From NCBI GenBank assembly GCA_905214605.1, contig CAJMMY010000024.1, positions 1 through 10,228 on the forward strand: a stretch of DNA of 10,228 nucleotides. Reading direction: 5' to 3'. The DNA is from an uncultured bacterium. Its GTDB lineage: Bacteria; Bacillota_A; Clostridia; Oscillospirales; Oscillospiraceae. Below the pieces are notes generated by a model. That model ran no database searches and had not been told where the DNA came from. It was given only the letters and a program-made list of their open reading frames with translations. Below, piece after piece: positions 6,917 to 10,228 of the stretch; positions within the stretch are counted from its first letter, which is position 1, and each line of letters begins with the position of its first letter. Position numbers and translations under genes: made by a program.

Positions 6917-8296
6917 ATGTCCAGTACGGCTTTACCGGAGAAAAATAACATGACCACCGGGCCGGAATGGCGCCGTCTGCTGCTGTTTGCCCTGCCGATT
7001 ATGGCCGGGCAATTTTTGCAGCAATTATACAACACCGTGGACGGCATTGTGGTAGGGCGATACGTCAGCGCGGCCGCTTTGGGCGCCGTGGGCTCCTGCA
7101 CCACCCTCGCCTTTCTGTTTCTTGCCGTGGCATTGGGTCTGGGCAACGGCTGCGGCATTTTCATCGCGCAGCTGTTCGGTGCTCAAAAAACGGAAACGCT
7201 GAAACGCGCCGTTGCCACCGCCTTGATTCTGTTCACCGGTCTGGGCATTGCCTTCAGCGCATTGGGCTTTTTTGCCGTGCGCTGGTTTGTGGTGACCCTG
7301 CTGCGGATTCGGGAGGCGCATTTGATTGCCCTGTCCGTGGGGTACTTCAGGATCTATGCATTGGGGTTGCTGTTCCAGTTTTTGTACAACTGCATCGCCT
7401 CCATGCTCCGCGCCGTGGGCGACTCCAAAGCCACCTTGTATTTCCTGCTGGTGTCCGCCGTGGGCAACCTGATTCTGGACCTGCTGTTCGTGGCAAAATT
7501 CCGGTGGGGCATCGTGGGCGCAGCGGCTGCAACCGTGATTTCCCAGTTCGTTTGTGTGATTTTCTGTTTCGGTTACTTTTTCGGGAAATACCCGATCTTT
7601 CGTTTTCAATCAAATGAATTTTCTTTTTCTACGGAAGATTGTGTATACATATTAAAATTAGGCATTCCCATGACTTTGCAGCAATGCATCGTCTCTTTCG
7701 GTAATGTTTTCATGCAGCGATTGGTCAATTATTTCGGTGAAGTGACCATGGCTGCGTTCACCTGTGGACTACGCATTGAGAACTATTGTATGATTCCCGC
7801 GCTGTCTCTGAACAGCGCTATGGCCATGTTCACCGGGCAGAATATCGGTGCCGGAAAAGTGGACCGGGTGGAGCGTGGATGGCGCAGCGCCGTTGCCATG
7901 GCGGTGGGCATTACCTTCGTCATTGCAACCGTTCTGTTTCTGGGCGCGTACCCCTTGGCGGGGCTGTTCGGCGTCACCGGCGAGGCGTTGGCGCAGTCCG
8001 TGGATTACATTCGTTTTATCAGTTATATGATGATACTTTTTTCCGTATACCTGACCACAAACGGCGTCATTCAAGGCAGCGGCGATGTCCTTTATGCCAG
8101 TTTGTGTTCTCTGTCCACGTTGGGCGTCCGTGTTTTGATATCGTATATTCTTGTATTTTGCTTTGATTTCGGGTATCATGTGATTTGGCGGTGTATTCCC
8201 ATCGGTTGGGTGTTTGCGCTGCTGCTTTCCTTTGTCCGATTCCGTACCGGCAAGTGGAAAGAAAAAGCCGTGGTAGGAGGAGAAATGCATGACTGA
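6917..8296 (+). CDS. MATE family multidrug/toxin exporter
   Basis: Integral membrane protein of 459 residues, the usual length for the 12-helix MATE family, which exports cationic or toxic compounds in exchange for Na+ or H+. The first helix block has the typical form WRRLLLFALPIMAGQFLQQLYNTVDGIVVGRY, with residues VDGIVVGRYV matching the MATE helix 1-2 signature. The second half repeats it: ILKLGIPMTLQQCIVSFGNVFMQRLVNYFG, followed by NIGAGKVDRVERGWR, the family's conserved G-Q-N-x-G-A-G loop. Hydrophobic segments alternate with short loops throughout and there is no cleavable signal peptide. The substrate and coupling ion cannot be read from sequence. The part around 7600-7760, at the junction of the two halves, is visibly more AT-rich than the rest but stays in frame. 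It is the first gene of a cluster with yfbR and the DUF896 gene, and its last 8 bases overlap yfbR. Confidence 0.93.
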   Translation: MSSTALPEKNNMTTGPEWRRLLLFALPIMAGQFLQQLYNTVDGIVVGRYVSAAALGAVGSCTTLAFLFLAVALGLGNGCGIFIAQLFGAQKTETLKRAVATALILFTGLGIAFSALGFFAVRWFVVTLLRIREAHLIALSVGYFRIYALGLLFQFLYNCIASMLRAVGDSKATLYFLLVSAVGNLILDLLFVAKFRWGIVGAAAATVISQFVCVIFCFGYFFGKYPIFRFQSNEFSFSTEDCVYILKLGIPMTLQQCIVSFGNVFMQRLVNYFGEVTMAAFTCGLRIENYCMIPALSLNSAMAMFTGQNIGAGKVDRVERGWRSAVAMAVGITFVIATVLFLGAYPLAGLFGVTGEALAQSVDYIRFISYMMILFSVYLTTNGVIQGSGDVLYASLCSLSTLGVRVLISYILVFCFDFGYHVIWRCIPIGWVFALLLSFVRFRTGKWKEKAVVGGEMHD

Positions 8297-8879
8297 CAGC
8301 CCTTTTTTCGCGCTGATTTCCCGCATGAAATACATCGAGCGGTGGAGTCTGATGCGGAATTCCGTTCCGGAAAACATTCAGGAGCACAGCCATATGGTGG
8401 CGGTGCTGGCCCATGCTTTGGGTATGATTCGCCGGGAGATTTTCCATCAGCCCTGCAATCCGGAGCATTTGGCTGCTATTGCGCTGTATCATGACGCCAC
8501 AGAAATTCTCACCGGGGATATGCCCACCCCCATCAAATATCAAAATCCGGAAATCCGTCAGGCTTACAAGCAGGTGGAATCTCTGGCAGCCCGGCGGCTG
8601 TTGGAATTTCTGCCCCCCGCTCTGCGCCCCGCCTATGCCGAGCTGTTGGACGAATCCGCCGCAGGGGAAGACTACCGGCTGGTGAAGGCTGCCGACAAGC
8701 TTTCCGCACTGGTGAAATGCATGGAAGAGCGCAAAGCCGGCAATACGGAGTTTCTCTCCGCGGAGCAATCCACCTTGGCCGCCATTCGGGCCATGGAGCT
8801 GCCGGAGGCGGACTATTTTCTGGAACATTTCCTGCCCGCATTCGGGCGGGATTTAGACAATCTCGGCAAAGGAGTATAA
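8289..8879 (+). CDS. yfbR: 5'-deoxynucleotidase YfbR (HD-domain)
   Basis: Cytoplasmic metal-dependent phosphohydrolase that converts deoxyribonucleoside 5'-monophosphates to deoxynucleosides, acting in dNTP pool balance and thymidylate supply. The 196 residues align closely with E. coli YfbR (199 residues), with R18 and W19 (ERWSLMRN) at the same positions. The HD-domain metal ligands are H33 (ENIQEHSHM), H68 and D69 (ALYHDATEILTGDMPTPIKY), and D136 (VKAADKLSA). D77 is also conserved. The start ATG is eight bases after AGGAGG (8275-8280) and lies inside the last codons of the MATE gene, so the two genes overlap by 8 bases in different frames and are probably translationally coupled. The link to a MATE exporter is positional only. 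Confidence 0.95.
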   Translation: MTDSPFFALISRMKYIERWSLMRNSVPENIQEHSHMVAVLAHALGMIRREIFHQPCNPEHLAAIALYHDATEILTGDMPTPIKYQNPEIRQAYKQVESLAARRLLEFLPPALRPAYAELLDESAAGEDYRLVKAADKLSALVKCMEERKAGNTEFLSAEQSTLAAIRAMELPEADYFLEHFLPAFGRDLDNLGKGV

Positions 8880-8883
8880 CATC

Positions 8884-9093
8884 ATGGAACAGTGGAAAAA
8901 AGACCGGATCAGCGAGCTGACCCGTATCTCCCGGGAACGGGAATTGACCGAGGCAGAGCAGGAGGAGCGAAAGCTGCTCCGGGCGGAATATCTGCAATCT
9001 TGGAAAGAGAGCGTCATCGGCACCTTGGATAACACCTATCTGGTGGATGATGACGGCAACAAGCGGAAACTGGAGCGGAAAGAACGCACCTGA
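8884..9093 (+). CDS. DUF896 (YnzC/UPF0291) family small protein
   Basis: A 69-residue, highly charged, mostly helical protein: a helical hairpin from ISELTRISRERELTEAEQEERKLLRAEYLQSWKESVIGTL, then a short polar tail (DNTYLVDDDGNKRKLERKERT). The pattern (I)xELxxxx(K/R)xxxLTxxExxExxxLRxxYLxxxxxxxxxxL is that of the YnzC family. Members include B. subtilis YnzC, whose gene is linked to the SOS response. The molecular role is not established. The start is set by AAAGGAG (8868-8874) at the end of yfbR, nine bases before the ATG, and only four bases separate it from the yfbR stop. It is the last gene of the MATE-yfbR cluster and ends 20 bases before a strong terminator. The C-terminal tail is slightly shorter than in typical relatives. 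Confidence 0.87.
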   Translation: MEQWKKDRISELTRISRERELTEAEQEERKLLRAEYLQSWKESVIGTLDNTYLVDDDGNKRKLERKERT

Positions 9094-9113
9094 GTTTTCC
9101 ACAAAAGGCAAAC

Positions 9114-9152
9114 AAAAGACGGAAGATTCCCGAAGAATCTTCCGTCTTTTTT
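9114..9152. terminator. Bidirectional intrinsic terminator between convergent genes
   Basis: A perfect 12-bp stem, GACGGAAGATTC (9118-9129) and GAATCTTCCGTC (9135-9146), has a 5-nt CCGAA loop. It is flanked by AAAA on the left and six T (9147-9152) on the right. It ends the MATE-yfbR-DUF896 cluster and, on the other strand, the thioredoxin-like gene, whose stop is at 9178. Confidence 0.92.
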
Positions 9153-9177
9153 GTTATTTGATTTCCGCAACTTTCGG

Positions 9178-9492
9178 TTACCCCGGCAAATATTCCCGCA
9201 GGCAGGCGGTCAACTCCTCGTCTGTGGCGGGCACACTCCAGAATTTCAGTTCCCCGTTCACTTCCACGGCGGGCAGATTCCGCACGTTGGGGTCATCGTG
9301 CATCGCCTTGCAGCCGGGGCAATAAGCAAACAGACAGCCCTCTTCCAAGCCCAGCTTTTTCCACAAAGTTTCATCTGTCACCATTTCCACAGTGCAATCC
9401 AGCCCCAAATCCTTGGCCGCATCTTCAATGCGTTCCTGATAATAGGTGTTCCGCCCGCAAATGGAGCAGTACAATTTAATTTCCACAGCCAT
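9178..9492 (-). CDS. Small thioredoxin/glutaredoxin-fold-like protein
   Basis: A 104-residue soluble protein, MAVEIKLYCSICGRNTYYQERIEDAAKDLG... The pattern fits a small thioredoxin-like fold: beta strand EIKLYC, a CxxC (C9 and C12, CSIC) where the redox motif would sit, a helix (IEDAAKDLGL), a strand (CTVEMV), then LPAVEVNGELKFWSVPATDEELTACLREYL. The last part resembles the cis-Pro, 'NGE' hairpin and final helix of Thioredoxin_3-type proteins. A second pair, CPGC, lies in the middle (FAYCPGCKAMHDD), so structural zinc binding is an alternative to a redox role. The start is the ATG at 9492, with GGGAGG (9506-9501) eight bases upstream. The frame extends to 9549, but that part runs through the pnp terminator hairpin. 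Exact function is not known. Confidence 0.72.
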   Translation of the reverse strand: MAVEIKLYCSICGRNTYYQERIEDAAKDLGLDCTVEMVTDETLWKKLGLEEGCLFAYCPGCKAMHDDPNVRNLPAVEVNGELKFWSVPATDEELTACLREYLPG

Positions 9493-9500
9493 ACCGTTTT

Positions 9501-9506
9501 CCTCCC
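9501..9506 (-). promoter_or_regulatory. Ribosome binding site that sets the thioredoxin-like start
   Basis: GGGAGG on the minus strand lies eight bases before the ATG at 9492. It begins only six bases after the U-tract of the pnp terminator. Confidence 0.8.
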
Positions 9507-9512
9507 GCAAGT

Positions 9513-9546
9513 AAAAAAGAATGACTCCCGATGCCGGGAGCCATTC
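9513..9546 (-). terminator. Intrinsic terminator of pnp
   Basis: In minus-strand RNA, GAAUGGCUCCCG (9546-9535), the loop GCAU (9534-9531) and CGGGAGUCAUUC (9530-9519) form a 12-bp stem with one G-U pair, followed by six U (9518-9513). The one plus-strand mismatch (A9524/C9541) becomes the G-U wobble, which shows the structure is selected on minus-strand RNA. It lies 18 bases after the pnp stop and directly before the thioredoxin-like gene. Confidence 0.9.
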
Positions 9547-9563
9547 CATGGAATATTCAGAAA

Positions 9564-10228
9564 TTATGCGCGGTCAATGGGCAGACCGGCAGCCTCCCGC
9601 TCCTTGATTGCGTCCTTGCGGCTCAGGTTTACGCGGCCGCGGTCGTCAATCTCGGTGACCTTTACCCAAGTCCAGTCGCCGATGTTCAGAACATCTTCCA
9701 CCTTCTCGGTGCGCTTGAACTCCAGGTCCTTAATGTGGCACATGCCGTCCTTACCGGGCACCAGCTCAATGAATGCGCCGATGGGGATAATGCGGACCAC
9801 CTGACCATAGTACATCTGGCCCACTTCCGGCTCAAACACGATGTTCTCAATGGTCTTGCGGGCAGCGCGGCAAGCCTCGATATCCTCGGAGGCAATGAAG
9901 ATCATGCCCTCGTCGGTGATGTCGATTTTGCAGCCGGTGTCGGCGGTGATTTTCTGAATCACTTTGCCGCCGGAGCCAATGACTTCGCGAATCTTCTCGG
10001 GCTTAATCTGCATCTGAATCATCTTGGGAGCGCTCTTAGCCAGTTCCTTGCGGGGTTCGGGCAGAGCCTTCAGCATAACCTCGTCCAGAATCTGCAGACG
10101 TGCCTCCCGGGTGATTTTGAAGGCCTCTTTCACGATTTCATGTTTCAGACCGTCGTTCTTCAGGTCCATCTGAATGGCGGTGATGCCCTTCTTGGTGCCG
10201 GCCACCTTGAAGTCCATCTCGCCGTGGA
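9564..10228 (-). CDS. pnp: Polyribonucleotide nucleotidyltransferase (PNPase), C-terminal part
   Basis: Phosphorolytic 3'-5' exoribonuclease of RNA decay. About 220 codons are in the window and the N-terminal two thirds lie beyond the right edge (whole PNPase is about 700 residues). The visible part opens with ...HGEMDFKVAGTKKGITAIQMDLK, the end of the second RNase PH core. The Asp of MDFK corresponds to the catalytic D492 of E. coli, and the partner D486 is just outside. Counting from that Met, the KH domain spans about 65-127 (IGSGGK loop at 80-85) and the S1 RNA-binding domain about 132-203 (GQVVRIIPIGAFIELVPGKDGMCHI...GRVNLSRKD). The protein ends 14 residues after the S1 domain without the long tail some species have. 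Its stop is followed 18 bases later by a terminator. Confidence 0.97.
   Translation of the reverse strand, partial: HGEMDFKVAGTKKGITAIQMDLKNDGLKHEIVKEAFKITREARLQILDEVMLKALPEPRKELAKSAPKMIQMQIKPEKIREVIGSGGKVIQKITADTGCKIDITDEGMIFIASEDIEACRAARKTIENIVFEPEVGQMYYGQVVRIIPIGAFIELVPGKDGMCHIKDLEFKRTEKVEDVLNIGDWTWVKVTEIDDRGRVNLSRKDAIKEREAAGLPIDRA

Noticed and set aside
7600..7760. An AT-rich patch in the MATE gene as a possible insertion or recombination scar.
   Set aside because: The frame is intact and the translation continues with normal MATE second-half sequence. A local composition shift at the inter-repeat loop explains it.
1..10228. A novel defence, mobile or biosynthetic system.
   Set aside because: All well-defined genes are common metabolic, repair, RNA-decay or transport families. 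No transposase, integrase, repeat array, toxin-antitoxin pair or unknown multi-gene cluster is visible.

Overview
The window looks like ordinary chromosome from an anaerobic, fermentative Firmicute, probably a gut-type Clostridia/Oscillospiraceae-like lineage recovered from metagenome data. Reasons: GC-rich codon usage with AT-rich intergenic gaps, strong GGAGG Shine-Dalgarno sites, sigma-A-like promoters, compact intrinsic terminators, and a gene set typical of such organisms: an electron-bifurcating transhydrogenase (NfnAB), a phosphoketolase, a YnzC/DUF896 protein and a PNPase. I see no phage, insertion sequence, CRISPR array, tRNA or rRNA. The assignment is inference from gene content and sequence style.

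Layout from left to right. The last codons of an unidentified plus-strand gene (1-68) end at a bidirectional terminator shared with a minus-strand YgjP-type zinc metallopeptidase (159-668). A good promoter (771-798) then drives a single phosphoketolase gene (831-3257), which ends at a strong hairpin shared with a convergent endonuclease IV gene, nfo (3330-4163). Next on the minus strand is the coupled pair nfnA-nfnB (6590 down to 4352). A 326-base AT-rich divergent gap separates nfnA from a plus-strand cluster of a MATE exporter (6917-8296), the 5'-deoxynucleotidase YfbR (8289-8879) and a DUF896 protein (8884-9093), all closely spaced and ending at a 12-bp hairpin terminator. On the minus strand at the right edge are a small thioredoxin-fold-like protein (9178-9492) and the C-terminal part of PNPase (9564 to beyond the window), with the pnp terminator lying between them.

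How the genes fit together: phosphoketolase makes acetyl phosphate from sugar phosphates, and NfnAB exchanges electrons among NADH, NADPH and ferredoxin, so both belong to central carbon and redox metabolism in fermentation. Nfo (AP-site repair), YfbR (dNMP dephosphorylation) and PNPase (RNA decay) are nucleic-acid housekeeping.

The most important observation concerns the data rather than biology. Bases 4176-4191 match 16 nt of the Illumina TruSeq adapter exactly, directly upstream of nfo and in place of the Shine-Dalgarno region expected there. The nfo/nfnB junction is therefore suspect and may be an assembly chimera. I did not find a convincing undescribed system. The next most interesting points are an inverted repeat upstream of nfnA and a terminator hairpin abutting the ribosome binding site of the thioredoxin-like gene.
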